64,000 nucleotides of DNA, taken from the NCBI GenBank assembly GCA_016841365.1, contig JAENZI010000003.1, positions 205,423 to 269,422 of the forward strand, written 5' to 3'. Below, one piece after another: positions 50,318-59,549 of the stretch. The position numbers were made by a program, and so were the translations under genes. The stretch's first letter is position 1. Every line of letters starts with the position of its first letter. The DNA comes from Anaerolineaceae bacterium (lineage in GTDB: Bacteria > Chloroflexota > Anaerolineae > Anaerolineales > Anaerolineaceae). The notes below the pieces were generated by a model that saw nothing but the letters and a program-made list of their open reading frames with translations, ran no database searches and was not told the DNA's origin.

Positions 50318-51292
50318 CTATTTTTTTTGCTTATAAATTGCTACGGCAAGAATAACAATTATGCCTTTGATCAGTAACTGATAATACATATTCACATTTG
50401 ACATAACCATAATATTGTTGATTAAACCGAGCAAAAATACACCGCCAAGTGTGCCAATTAAGCTACCCCTTCCCCCCATGAAACTGATACCACCAATTAC
50501 TGATGCTGTTATTGCGTCAAACTCCATTCCCTGACCAGCTAGTGGATCGCCTATGCCCATACGTCCTGTGGCAATTAATGCCGCAATTGACACCAATAGA
50601 CCAACGAATGTATAACGAATGATTTTTATTTTCTCAACCTTGATTCCAGATCTTCTGGCAACCTCCGCATCTCCGCCAATTGCATAAATATTTCGACCGA
50701 TTTTTGTGAATTTTAAAAGAACATAAACCAATATAAAAATCAAAAAGAAATAAATGACGGGTAATGGGATTGGCCCTAATTGACCATAGTACAATAACTC
50801 ACTTAATTCTGGTGTGATACCTCCCTTAGGAACAGTCGTGTATGCATAAGCAATACCTTGGATGATTGAAAAAGTCGCTAATGTAACAATAAAGGGCTCA
50901 AGTTTTAACTTTGTAGTTAATAAACCATGGATAAAACCAATCCCCGTTCCAATAAATAATCCAAACAAAACCATAGGGATTACCAACGGTTCTCTACTGT
51001 CCATTATTCCGGCAACAACCAAACTGATGAGTGTAACTGTTGATCCCATTGACAAATCAATAGCCCCTGAAATAATTAATATTGACTGACCAACAGCCAA
51101 AATTCCTAAGACTGTTGCTTGTTTTAGCAATGTTATCAAGTTATAAGTAGAAAGAAAAAAAGGTGAACTTAAAGAGGCAAATATCACCATAATCAAGATC
51201 ACACCATAAATAGTAAATATCAACAGGTTATCTTTGAATACCCTGGTAATTTGTTGTTTTAGATCATTTGCCTTAGGTGAAGCTGTTGACAT
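50318..51292 (-). CDS. Ribose-type ABC sugar transporter permease (second copy)
   Basis: A membrane subunit of the RbsC/BPD_transp_2 family: helices from residue 20 on, the conserved AVGQSILIISGAIDLSMGS, then ATFSIIQGIAYAYT and the EAA-like YAIGGDAEVARRSGI. Near the end is GGISFMGGRGSLIGTLGGVF. The 324-residue length is normal. AAGGAAGG precedes the ATG. It follows the ATPase gene directly. With the permease at 54192-55250 it probably forms a heterodimeric channel. Confidence 0.92.
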   Translation of the reverse strand: MSTASPKANDLKQQITRVFKDNLLIFTIYGVILIMVIFASLSSPFFLSTYNLITLLKQATVLGILAVGQSILIISGAIDLSMGSTVTLISLVVAGIMDSREPLVIPMVLFGLFIGTGIGFIHGLLTTKLKLEPFIVTLATFSIIQGIAYAYTTVPKGGITPELSELLYYGQLGPIPLPVIYFFLIFILVYVLLKFTKIGRNIYAIGGDAEVARRSGIKVEKIKIIRYTFVGLLVSIAALIATGRMGIGDPLAGQGMEFDAITASVIGGISFMGGRGSLIGTLGGVFLLGLINNIMVMSNVNMYYQLLIKGIIVILAVAIYKQKK

Positions 51293-51333
51293 TAATTCCT
51301 TCCTTTCTATCGCGGTTCGATAAATATCTCAAG

Positions 51334-52833
51334 TTATTCTCCTATGGCTAACCGAAGGATTCGTTCTTCACTTGCTTCATCTGACTTCAATTCTCCTGCT
51401 ATTTCGCCCTGATGCATAACCAAGATTCTATCGCTCATACCTAGAATTTCTAAAAGCTCAGAAGACATCATTATTACACCAGCTCCATCTTCTGCTAGAT
51501 CACGAATTATGTTGTACATTTCTTTCTTGGTTCCAACATCGATACCCCGCGTTGGTTCATCTAAAATAAATACATTTGGGTTAGTCCCTAACCACTTTGC
51601 CACAACTACTTTCTGTTGGTTACCACCACTTAATTGCTGAACTACTGTATTAATTCCTGGCGCTTTGATCTCTAAAGCTTGCATATGGTCTTTTACGTAT
51701 TTAATTTCAAGATTCTTTTTGATTAGCCCAATCTTAGTGAAAAATTTTAACACAGGCAAAGTTATATTTTTCTTGATTGATAGCTTTAAGACCAACCCCT
51801 GCGATTTTCGGTCTTCGGGAACCAAACCAATACCTAACTCAACGGCCTTTTTGGGGTCAATATTTTTAACTGTTTTTTCATCAATGATTATTTGGCCGTT
51901 AGTCAGGGAGTCTACTCCAAAAAGGGCACGTGCTAATTCCGTTTTCCCACTCCCCACAAGGCCTGCAATACCTAAAACCTCTCCCTTATGAAGAATAAAT
52001 GATACATTATTAATTAAATTTTTAGTGCTAATATTCTTTACTTCTAAGATTTTTTTGCCAGTTCCATTTGATGATTTTGGGAATGTCTCATCTAAAGTTC
52101 GGCCTATCATCATTTCAATTAGTTCAGATTTTTCTGCATCCTGAATCTTTAATGTGCCAACTAATTTTCCGTCCTTCAAAACTGTAGCCCGATCAGCAAT
52201 TTCAAAAATCTCATCCAAACGATGTGAGATGTATACTACTGTTATTCCACGTTCTTTTAGCGATCGAATTACTTCAAAAAGATAATTTAATTCCTCTCCG
52301 GCTAATACAGCACTGGGCTCATCCATTATGATGATTCTTGCGTTCAATGATAAAGCTTTGCCAATTTCAACAATTTGTTTTTGTGCCACACTTAGATCTT
52401 TTAAGAATGTCCGAGGATCGATATCAAGATTTAAGGACAATAATATTTCACTTGCATTTGAATTTGCTTTTTTCCAATCAATAATTCCAGATTTTTTTGT
52501 AGGTAAGCGACCAAGAAAAATATTTTCAGTAACTGATAGATATGGAAGAAGGTTAAACTCTTGATAAATTACACTGACTCCACATTCCTGTGCAATAATG
52601 GGATTGTTTAGTTCGACTTCTTCACCTGCGATTTTAATTACACTCTTATTCCCGTCTGGTCGAAAAACGCCAGCCAAAATCTTTATCAAAGTCGATTTGC
52701 CTGCACCATTTTCACCCACCAATGCATGAACCTCACCCGAGATGACTTTCATGGACACATTATCCAGTGCCCGCACACCTGGAAATGTTTTTGTAATATC
52801 AATTAACTCGATTAAATAATCCGACATTTTCAC
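51334..52833 (-). CDS. Ribose-type ABC sugar transporter ATP-binding protein
   Basis: The protein has two fused ABC domains as in RbsA/MglA. The first has Walker A GENGAGKSTL near residue 40, a VAQKQIVEIGKAL-type signature and IIMDEPSAVL. The second has the altered Walker A GLVGSGKTEL near 290, the signature LSGGNQQKVVVAKWL and VFILDEPTRGIDVGTK. The start is a GTG at 52833 with AAGG five bases upstream, or the ATG two codons later. It powers import on the cytoplasmic side. Confidence 0.95.
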   Translation of the reverse strand: MKMSDYLIELIDITKTFPGVRALDNVSMKVISGEVHALVGENGAGKSTLIKILAGVFRPDGNKSVIKIAGEEVELNNPIIAQECGVSVIYQEFNLLPYLSVTENIFLGRLPTKKSGIIDWKKANSNASEILLSLNLDIDPRTFLKDLSVAQKQIVEIGKALSLNARIIIMDEPSAVLAGEELNYLFEVIRSLKERGITVVYISHRLDEIFEIADRATVLKDGKLVGTLKIQDAEKSELIEMMIGRTLDETFPKSSNGTGKKILEVKNISTKNLINNVSFILHKGEVLGIAGLVGSGKTELARALFGVDSLTNGQIIIDEKTVKNIDPKKAVELGIGLVPEDRKSQGLVLKLSIKKNITLPVLKFFTKIGLIKKNLEIKYVKDHMQALEIKAPGINTVVQQLSGGNQQKVVVAKWLGTNPNVFILDEPTRGIDVGTKKEMYNIIRDLAEDGAGVIMMSSELLEILGMSDRILVMHQGEIAGELKSDEASEERILRLAIGE

Positions 52834-52869
52834 CGAAGCCTTAACTCATCATTTAATATTTTGATTGGA

Positions 52870-52907
52870 ATCTGCACGAGTGTTAGTTTTTTCGCACTCG
52901 TGCAGAT
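52870..52907. terminator. Stem-loop between binding-protein and ATPase genes
   Basis: TCTGCACGAGTG and CACTCGTGCAGA form a perfect 12-bp stem. It lies between the binding-protein stop and the ATPase start. On the plus strand TTTTTACT follows; on the minus strand no T-run follows, so on the operon's mRNA it more likely stabilises the binding-protein message or reduces read-through. Confidence 0.6.
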
Positions 52908-52929
52908 TTTTACTAAAGATTTTTCAGAC

Positions 52930-54117
52930 TTATGCCGCAAACATTTTGTCAATATACTCGGCAGGAAAACGATAATCGACCCAAAGATCATCTGGCATGT
53001 CAGGTTTCAAAAAATCATCCAACTGCGACTTGTCAAATTCCATACCAGGCACATCAACATACCTTGGAACGACTTCGCCCATAAGAATCGAGACACACAT
53101 CCCAACAGTATCAAGAATATATGAGGAGGGATAGCCTTTACAGAAGAAATCAACATCATGCTGCTTTGCCAATTTCAAGAAACCATTCAGAGGTTCAGAA
53201 GTCATCGGTGGAATTTCTCTATTCGCCTCCACAAACGCCTCAACTGCTCCCCAAGCCATAAAAGCACTATCAGACCAAACAGCATCGATTTCTGGGAAGG
53301 ATGCAATCCAGGCTTCAAAACCCTTCTTTGCTTCACTTATGGACCAATCCATATAATCATGCGCTAAAATTTCGATTCCTGGATAGTTTGAAAAAACATC
53401 TCTTGCAGCTTCTAAGCGTAACTCGGCAGTGTCTGTTCCAGCAATACCGCTGGTCATCACTATTTTGCCTTGCCCCTGAAGCTTCTTCGCTACCCAATCC
53501 GCAAATTTTGCGCCAATAATATAATTGTCAGGATTAACAAAGCTAGTCCATTTATCGGACTCATAAGGGAGCTGGCCAATAACCGATGGGATACCCATGT
53601 CATATGCCCTGTCCCAAATCGCCTTTCCTGCAGCACCCAAGGCCCCCCCTATCATAATATCTGGCTCCTTAACCAAGATGCTTTCCACATCGCTGATTTG
53701 TTTTGCTGCGTTTCCTCCAGAATCAGCATAGTAATACTCACTGAAGAGACCTTTATATTTTTCCCAAACCGCATACTCCACATGCCAGTTATTCATCAAA
53801 GCCCATGAATTTGTTGCGCCTTGAGCGGGATAGGCAATTGTCCATGGTGGATCTTTCTTATACTTAGTACAATCTATCCAGTTTATTTGCATTGCATCCA
53901 CTGGACTGGAAACTGGGACTGCCACAAACCCTTCAGTCGAAACCGATTCCTCAGCTGCCAATTCTGTAGGTGTGGGTGGATTAGCCTGACAACTGATCAG
54001 TAAAGATTCTGCAGCAGTGACGCCTACTAATGCAACAGCAGCTTTGACAAAATCTCGTCGTGAAATACGATTCTTCCGATAATCATTAACTAGATTATCA
54101 ATTTTTTTGTCTTCCAT
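52930..54117 (-). CDS. ABC sugar-type substrate-binding lipoprotein with twin-arginine signal
   Basis: The N-terminus shows SRRDFVKAAVALVGVTAAES with Arg20-Arg21, followed by a lipobox LISC (Cys43). It is therefore expected to be exported folded by the Tat system and then lipid-anchored. The mature part is a periplasmic-binding-protein type 1 fold: PWTIAYPAQGATNSWALMNN, SDVESILVKEPDIMIGGALG and the hinge FSNYPGIEILAHDYMDWSIS. The ligand is not readable; sugars or sugar acids are usual. AAAGGAGAG precedes the ATG. TatA and TatC genes lie 3 kb upstream on the same strand. Confidence 0.9.
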   Translation of the reverse strand: MEDKKIDNLVNDYRKNRISRRDFVKAAVALVGVTAAESLLISCQANPPTPTELAAEESVSTEGFVAVPVSSPVDAMQINWIDCTKYKKDPPWTIAYPAQGATNSWALMNNWHVEYAVWEKYKGLFSEYYYADSGGNAAKQISDVESILVKEPDIMIGGALGAAGKAIWDRAYDMGIPSVIGQLPYESDKWTSFVNPDNYIIGAKFADWVAKKLQGQGKIVMTSGIAGTDTAELRLEAARDVFSNYPGIEILAHDYMDWSISEAKKGFEAWIASFPEIDAVWSDSAFMAWGAVEAFVEANREIPPMTSEPLNGFLKLAKQHDVDFFCKGYPSSYILDTVGMCVSILMGEVVPRYVDVPGMEFDKSQLDDFLKPDMPDDLWVDYRFPAEYIDKMFAA

Positions 54118-54191
54118 TTGATTCTCTCCTTTATCTTTTTAGATTGTTTAATTATCGAAAACCATGGTCTACACTTTATAAATATTCAAAC

Positions 54192-55250
54192 TTATTTTGC
54201 CTCCTTTCTAACCTTTACCTTTGATTTGATTCTTGAGATAAGTAAATTTGCGCCGTTACTCTTCGATCCCAAAGCAGATGTTTGCATTATTGAGTACATG
54301 AGAACAGCCGCTATTATGATTAAACCTTTAACAATCAGCTGAACATTAATTGGGAGACCTAACATCAATGTGATATTAAAGAGTATCGTCATAATCGCAA
54401 CACCCACTATGGTTCCCCCAATGCCTCCCATCCCCCCCTCAAAACTCGTTCCGCCTACTATTGTAGCAGCAACAGAATCCAGATTAAATCCTGTGCCCAG
54501 GTATCGATCACCATAACCTATATATCCGCTAAGAACCAAGCCTGCTAAAGCGGCAAAAAAACCTGAGATCATATAAGAAATAATCACAGTTCTATCAACT
54601 TTAATCCCTGAATATTTTGCCGCTTCAGGATTCCCCCCTACAGCAAATAATTTTCGTCCATATGGCGAATGATTTAGAATAATGCTTGCTATAGCAAAAA
54701 GAACAACCATAATGATTAATGGTACGGGGAAAAGGCCGTGAATCTTCGCCAACTCTCGAATAAAAGGTGCTGGCCTGCCACTAATAATTCCCTGAGTATA
54801 TGCAAGACGTGCCCCTTCTACTAATATTGACATGCCCAAGCTAACAACCAGAGGGGGCATATTTCGCTTTGTAATTAATAAACCATTTATTAGCCCAATA
54901 AAAACCCCGACTAAGAGGCATGCAATAATCCCGATCGCGACATTATTATTTTCACCTTTTGTTATTTCAGATATCAAAATCGCTGCAGTACCCATCGTCG
55001 CTCCCACCGAAAGGTCTGCGCCTCCCCCAATAATCACATATGTCTGTCCTATACTCACGATACCCAAGACCGCAGCAGATCTGAGCATATTTAGAATGTT
55101 GTCTGTTTTAAAAAATGAAGGAGAGAGAATTGATGACAACAATATTAATAGAACCAAAAATACATAAATCCCATGTTCTAATATAAATACTTTTATCTGG
55201 TTTATTGAAGGAGAAAATTTTTTTCGTTTATTTTTTGATGATGTCTCCAA
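54192..55250 (-). CDS. Ribose-type ABC sugar transporter permease (first copy)
   Basis: An RbsC-type membrane protein: FKTDNILNMLRSAAVLGIVS, then GQTYVIIGGGADLSVGATMG, MSILVEGARLAYTQ, LFAVGGNPEAAKYSGIKVDR and GGTSFEGGMGGIGGT. It is about 352 residues with a longer basic N-terminus (NKRKKFSPSI) and a basic tail. Translation starts at a TTG (55250), chosen because AGGAGG lies eight bases upstream. It precedes the binding-protein gene, while its partner permease follows the ATPase gene. Confidence 0.92.
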   Translation of the reverse strand: METSSKNKRKKFSPSINQIKVFILEHGIYVFLVLLILLSSILSPSFFKTDNILNMLRSAAVLGIVSIGQTYVIIGGGADLSVGATMGTAAILISEITKGENNNVAIGIIACLLVGVFIGLINGLLITKRNMPPLVVSLGMSILVEGARLAYTQGIISGRPAPFIRELAKIHGLFPVPLIIMVVLFAIASIILNHSPYGRKLFAVGGNPEAAKYSGIKVDRTVIISYMISGFFAALAGLVLSGYIGYGDRYLGTGFNLDSVAATIVGGTSFEGGMGGIGGTIVGVAIMTILFNITLMLGLPINVQLIVKGLIIIAAVLMYSIMQTSALGSKSNGANLLISRIKSKVKVRKEAK

Positions 55251-55321
55251 GATTACTGCCTCCTATAAACAGTTTACTAATTAAACAACAACTATCAGTA
55301 AAAATACACATAAGCAAACTC

Positions 55322-56242
55322 TCATTGCAAAGGTCGATAATCCTTTGGCATATTTCTTTTTAATCCCAATTTTTCTGAATTTTCTAAAAAAGTTGCATGC
55401 GTCCATAAAGCACTGGCTTTTAGAAGCATTTTTTGAGCTTTCCGAAAATCATGTAACTTTTTTGCATTAATTGTTTCAATAAGCGCTTCTCTCGCTTCTT
55501 CAAGCATTTTTACGGCTTCATTATTTTTAACTGTTCCTTGCGACAATGCATATTCAATCAATGAATCTTCCCATCGATAAGTACCTCGTGTAAGGTTGTA
55601 TAAGTAGGGGTCAAAGGCATTCCACGGTTTATCCATATAATAGAACCATGATTCCTCATCACTCAGATGATGGCGTCCCTCTTTTTCATCCTTTAATGCT
55701 GCCTCGCCAAGCTTTTTGCCCATAAACTGTGCTCGGTTGAGAGCCTCATCGTAATATACAGTATGAACAGGAATACCCTCAAGATACAACAATTTGTTTG
55801 TAAAAGCCCATTTTGCCAATTCAATTTCTGCAATATGCATCATCCCTTGATTCCCTGCACAAGATATTGATGCGAATGGCATCCCATGGAGTGTGTTATG
55901 GGATAAAAATGGGTACAATCTTTCAATAAACAAATGGGTTTTTGCAGTAGAACCCCAACAGTAGACCGGCTGCGCAATAATCATAGCATTTGCAGATAAT
56001 ACTTTCTTAAATAACTCACCTTCCCCCTTTTTCCCCATATCATCATTTAAAATACAATAATTTTCTGGATGTCTAATGCATGAAGAACATGCTGTACATG
56101 GTCCAAACTCATAATCATAAGCTCTGACTAAATCAATAGATACACCAGGAACAGCTTCGGCTGCCTCAATTGCCCTCTGTAATAAACCACTTGTAAATCC
56201 ACTTTTTCTTGGGCTCATTAACAATGCAAGTAGGTTAGCCAT
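55322..56242 (-). CDS. NAD(P)H-dependent FMN oxidoreductase (flavodoxin-like)
   Basis: Residues 1-180 form a flavodoxin-like FMN reductase: ALLMSPRKSGFTSGLLQRAI, the cysteine cluster FGPCTACSSCIRHPENYC, and AMIIAQPVYCWGSTAKTHLF. The CxxCxxC-like cluster is common in iron-sulfur flavoproteins and the multimeric flavodoxin WrbA-like groups. The C-terminal 120 residues are helical and specific to this protein. GGAGAG precedes the ATG. It is the first gene after the terminator that ends the tat transcript and leads the importer operon. Confidence 0.82.
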   Translation of the reverse strand: MANLLALLMSPRKSGFTSGLLQRAIEAAEAVPGVSIDLVRAYDYEFGPCTACSSCIRHPENYCILNDDMGKKGEGELFKKVLSANAMIIAQPVYCWGSTAKTHLFIERLYPFLSHNTLHGMPFASISCAGNQGMMHIAEIELAKWAFTNKLLYLEGIPVHTVYYDEALNRAQFMGKKLGEAALKDEKEGRHHLSDEESWFYYMDKPWNAFDPYLYNLTRGTYRWEDSLIEYALSQGTVKNNEAVKMLEEAREALIETINAKKLHDFRKAQKMLLKASALWTHATFLENSEKLGLKRNMPKDYRPLQ

Positions 56243-56361
56243 TGAAACTCTCCTGAGATCAGATAAAATCCAATGATTTAATGCTTATTAGTTCATATGT
56301 TGTACATCCACACCACTAAATAAATACTGATAAAAATCTAATTCTTTAATTGTGAAAATAA

Positions 56362-56393
56362 AAAAATCCCCGCGCATTACAGCACGGGGATTA
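56362..56393 (-). terminator. Terminator downstream of the tat genes
   Basis: On the minus strand AATCCCCGTGCTG...GCGCGGGGATT forms a stem (ATCCCCG with CGGGGAT), followed by TTTTTTT. It lies in the space between the tat genes and the FMN oxidoreductase gene. Confidence 0.8.
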
Positions 56394-56958
56394 ATTCAAA
56401 TTCTGATTGGAGAAAAATTTGACATTGGTTTTCTCACTCAGTGAAATTACTTTTCGTTAGATAAAATATAGCATGAAGTTTAAATCTTGTCAATATAATT
56501 TTGAAATTGAATTCTTGATTTGAAAACACTTTATCTCACAAAAAGCGAGCTCCCATTTATGAAATATTAAAACAAAAGATCAAAGCAATTTTTGGGGTTG
56601 CTTAATAGAAATTTCAACGAATTTTTTTATAAAGAGGGGTAAATTGAAAATTTATCCAAAAATCAATGTGGATCACATATTGAGTTTCTCTACATATTAA
56701 AAAACATGAGACCGCCTTAAAAGTTAATATTTTGGAATAGATAATGATATAGACTGATAATTTTAGTTTTTGCAGGTAAGGGAACAATAATATTTCGCTG
56801 AGGATCAAGGGGGCTACATAGATCAAGCCATTTTTGACCTGTATTCAGGAATTTTTTACTTAAAAAATCAGATGAGAATTATTACAATAAATAGATTAGA
56901 GAGAGAATAAGCTAATCCAATCGCATTAAGTGGGAAAATAAACGATTATCAAAGTGTC
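56394..56958. other. Non-coding space between tat genes and importer operon
   Basis: These 565 bases are very AT-rich. A 70-codon open frame on the minus strand (56614-56826) has no ribosome binding site and no recognisable product, so I do not call it. The region next to 56450 may hold the promoter of the importer operon, but no convincing pair stands out. Confidence 0.4.
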
Positions 56959-57333
56959 TTAAGAATTTTGATCATCCTTAGTCGACAGGTTTTCTGCAAT
57001 TTGGTCCTCAGTCAGATCCTGTTTACTCTCCTCATTCAAACGTTTATTTATTGATCTTCGAACATCATTTAATGAAGTGCCAATTATTGAAGCTTTTCCA
57101 TCCAACTCATTGATTGTGCCTGCGAAATCTTCATCATCCATGACTTTTTTGGGTAAATCTCTGATTTCCTTTGATGCAGAAACAAGTTCTTTCCAGAACG
57201 GGGATTTTACAAAATCTTTTACCCAACCCGCCACATCACCCGCAACCTTAATTGTTCTTTCCGGACCAAGAACAATTAAGGCTAGGATAACGATAAATAA
57301 AACTTCTAAAGCGCCTAAATTAAAAATCTTCAT
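56959..57333 (-). CDS. tatB: TatB/TatA-like twin-arginine translocase subunit
   Basis: The protein starts IFNLGALEVLFIVILALIVL, a single membrane helix, then the amphipathic helix GPERTIKVAGDVAGWVKDFV, and a long charged tail to residue 124. The Gly-Pro after the helix and the Glu in GALEVLF are typical of TatB rather than TatA. It is transcribed after tatA, with 20 bases between. TatB with TatC forms the receptor for twin-arginine signal peptides. Confidence 0.82.
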   Translation of the reverse strand: MKIFNLGALEVLFIVILALIVLGPERTIKVAGDVAGWVKDFVKSPFWKELVSASKEIRDLPKKVMDDEDFAGTINELDGKASIIGTSLNDVRRSINKRLNEESKQDLTEDQIAENLSTKDDQNS

Positions 57334-57353
57334 GTGAAGTTTGGTTGGGTTTG

Positions 57354-57542
57354 TTAATCGTCTTCAGCATTTTGATTGTTATCTTCGATATTTTCCTTTT
57401 TTTCACCGGAAATACCCTCCTTAAATGCTTTTATTCCTGCTCCTAATTCTCCTGCAATCTTACTTATCCTACCAACCCCAAAAACTAACAAAACAATAAC
57501 TAACAAAAGCAAAATTTCTGGCCATCCCATTGTTTTAAACAT
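57354..57542 (-). CDS. tatA: TatA twin-arginine translocase pore subunit
   Basis: The 62-residue protein is a typical TatA: GWPEILLLLVIVLLVFGVGR as the membrane helix and hinge, then ISKIAGELGAGIKAFKEGIS as the amphipathic helix, and an acidic tail. TatA oligomers form the translocation pore. It lies three bases after tatC on the same strand. The FGxGR hinge and the full helix are intact. Confidence 0.92.
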   Translation of the reverse strand: MFKTMGWPEILLLLVIVLLVFGVGRISKIAGELGAGIKAFKEGISGEKKENIEDNNQNAEDD

Positions 57543-57545
57543 AAA

Positions 57546-58268
57546 TTACTCCTTTTTCTTTCGTTGTTTTTGAGCTATTGCTGTGAAAAATATTCCCAAA
57601 ATATATAACCCCATTAAAGGGGTCATTAAAATTGCCATATTAATTGGATCAGGTGTGGGCGTTACTACCGCAGCAATCACTGCAATAATAACTAAAGCAT
57701 ATTGCCAATGTGTAACAAGCATCTTTGTATTGATTATCCCCAGTCTTGCTAATACAAACATCAATAAAGGTGCTTCAAAGCTTAATCCAATCCAAAACAA
57801 GATGCTTGTTACAAAATTAACATAATCCTTCCATTTTGGTAAAACATTTGGTCCGGGAAATTCTACAAGAAATGGAATAGCTGTTGGAAGCATAACTAAA
57901 TATGCAAAGGTGGCTCCCGCAAGAAATAAGAGTGTTCCAACCGGTACAATTGCAACTAACCAACGTCGTTCTTTATTCATCAATCCAGGGGAGATAAATA
58001 AATACAATTGAACAATAATAAACGGCAATGAGATAATGAAACCACTTAATAATGTAACACGAAAATAAACGCTTAAATTTTCAGCAACTTGTATAGAAAG
58101 TAAATTCTCTAATCCCCCAATAGGTTCCGCAACCATTTTAAGTAAGAAGTTCGTAAAAAAAGAACTGATTACAACACCCGCGACTAACGCAATGACAGAA
58201 AACAATAACCGTTTACGCAACTCATCTAAGTGTTGCCAAATTGACATTTCTTCTGTATGTTGTGACAT
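57546..58268 (-). CDS. tatC: TatC twin-arginine translocase receptor subunit
   Basis: TatC recognises the twin-arginine signal. The protein has the N-terminal signature MSIWQHLDELRKRLLFSVIA, six membrane helices, and the loop LYLFISPGLMNKERRW with the conserved Phe-x-x-Pro-Gly-Leu and Glu. The 240-residue length is normal. It heads the tatC-tatA-tatB run, an unusual order compared with tatABC. All three genes lie inside the mobile element. Confidence 0.95.
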   Translation of the reverse strand: MSQHTEEMSIWQHLDELRKRLLFSVIALVAGVVISSFFTNFLLKMVAEPIGGLENLLSIQVAENLSVYFRVTLLSGFIISLPFIIVQLYLFISPGLMNKERRWLVAIVPVGTLLFLAGATFAYLVMLPTAIPFLVEFPGPNVLPKWKDYVNFVTSILFWIGLSFEAPLLMFVLARLGIINTKMLVTHWQYALVIIAVIAAVVTPTPDPINMAILMTPLMGLYILGIFFTAIAQKQRKKKE

Positions 58269-58671
58269 ATCAAATTCTTAATAGGTGAATGGTTGTTATA
58301 AATCTAACACCGTGCTGAGAAAACATTATATCACACATAATTTTTGTTTTATTGATTCTGGAAATAATCGGAGGTATTACACAAATTATTTGAAAATTTT
58401 TTGTTTATCTTTTCTGGGAAACATTCCGACGTCGGAAGTTGGTGTAGCATATCCTGAAAGTTCAAGCCAGCATCAACCAACGATCCTTAACAATCGATTT
58501 AGTTACCAGGTTAAAAACGTATGCCTGTTTTCCTTACCTCGACGATCTCCATCAATCAACTGAAGACCAATATCAAATAAGAAGCTTCATTTAGAAACAT
58601 ACCAACGACGCTTGTTCTTCTGCGGATTTCTATTTTGCTCCTTTCCAAGGTATTTATGGTCCTTATCGACT
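58269..58671. other. Non-coding space with palindrome right of the metabolic module
   Basis: No gene is supported here. The notable feature is TTCCGACGTCGGAA at 58424-58437, a 14-bp palindrome sharing 12 bases with the one at 43721-43736. The left part must contain the tat promoter; I cannot define its boxes. The right part runs into the decayed transposase. Confidence 0.5.
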
Positions 58672-59435
58672 AAGATGGATTTGACACCGCTGCCATGCCA
58701 CACTTCATGGGACAGCTCTTCGATCCTCACCAAAACCCACATGTGCATTAATAGTCACCATTTTCACATTGTGCATACCTCTACCCCGCAAGCCTTAAAT
58801 AAATGACATCCAGCGGCTTTCATGGTCACTGCGGGATACAGAATATCCAAAAACCTGTCATTCGCCCTTTGGAGAGATCTCTCTAGCTACTAAAACAACC
58901 TCTCCGCGTAAAAATCAATCCTTACTGACCTTTTTGTAATGGACATCAGCAAACAGGTATTGCATTTCTCCGAGTGGTCGTTCACGCCATTCCTGCAAAA
59001 TTTCATCAAGCTGTTGTCCACCTCTACTGATTCACATGGGTAATATCCAAACCCACACAGTCCTTTCGTGATAGCCTTGACGCTTCTTGTCAACAAGCTC
59101 TGTACATTCATTTCGGCAAAGGCAATCAGAAGGGCTCGTTCGCTTCTCATGCCCTTTTCAAGTGCTGAAGAGTAGAAGCCTCCTTCACGCTTTTGTGGAA
59201 TGGCAAAGATAAAATCTTCAGACATGGTTCTGACCGTTTTAGGTTTGCATCCATTGGTATGGCCTTTACGATCTTGGGTTCGTTAGTATGCCGTTACCTG
59301 CAAATAGTTAGACTGTTTTACTTGCATCACATTGATGAGAATAACCCTGACTAATTCGGGAATGGCTTCCAGACCATTTCGTGTCAAATCTTACTTATTG
59401 CATTAAGAAAGATTATAATTTTCTTGATGAGTCAT
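58672..59435 (-). pseudogene. Decayed IS256-family transposase gene
   Basis: Reading across frames on the minus strand gives the parts of an IS256/mutator transposase in order. The start MTHQENYNL at 59433 follows AGGAG. Then come IPELVRVILINVMQV, the conserved REGGFYSSALEKGMRSERAL (59180-59130 region), LDEILQEWRERPLGEMQYLF and ADVHYKKVSKD, GMHNVKMVTINAHVG and WQRCQIHL at the left end. Several frameshifts and stops separate them, and the C-terminal third is missing. It is a dead insertion-sequence remnant. Confidence 0.82.
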
Positions 59436-59549
59436 TTAGCTCTCCTTTTCAGATGTTGTGGTCTATTTACGACACCTCTGAATCACCACTTTTGTTAAGG
59501 TTCAAGATTTTACAAATAGATTGTTACACCAACTTTAGAAGGAGTAGGG

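Noticed and set aside
56614-56826. 70-residue minus-strand gene
   Set aside because: No ribosome binding site, composition follows the AT-rich background, and no family resemblance.
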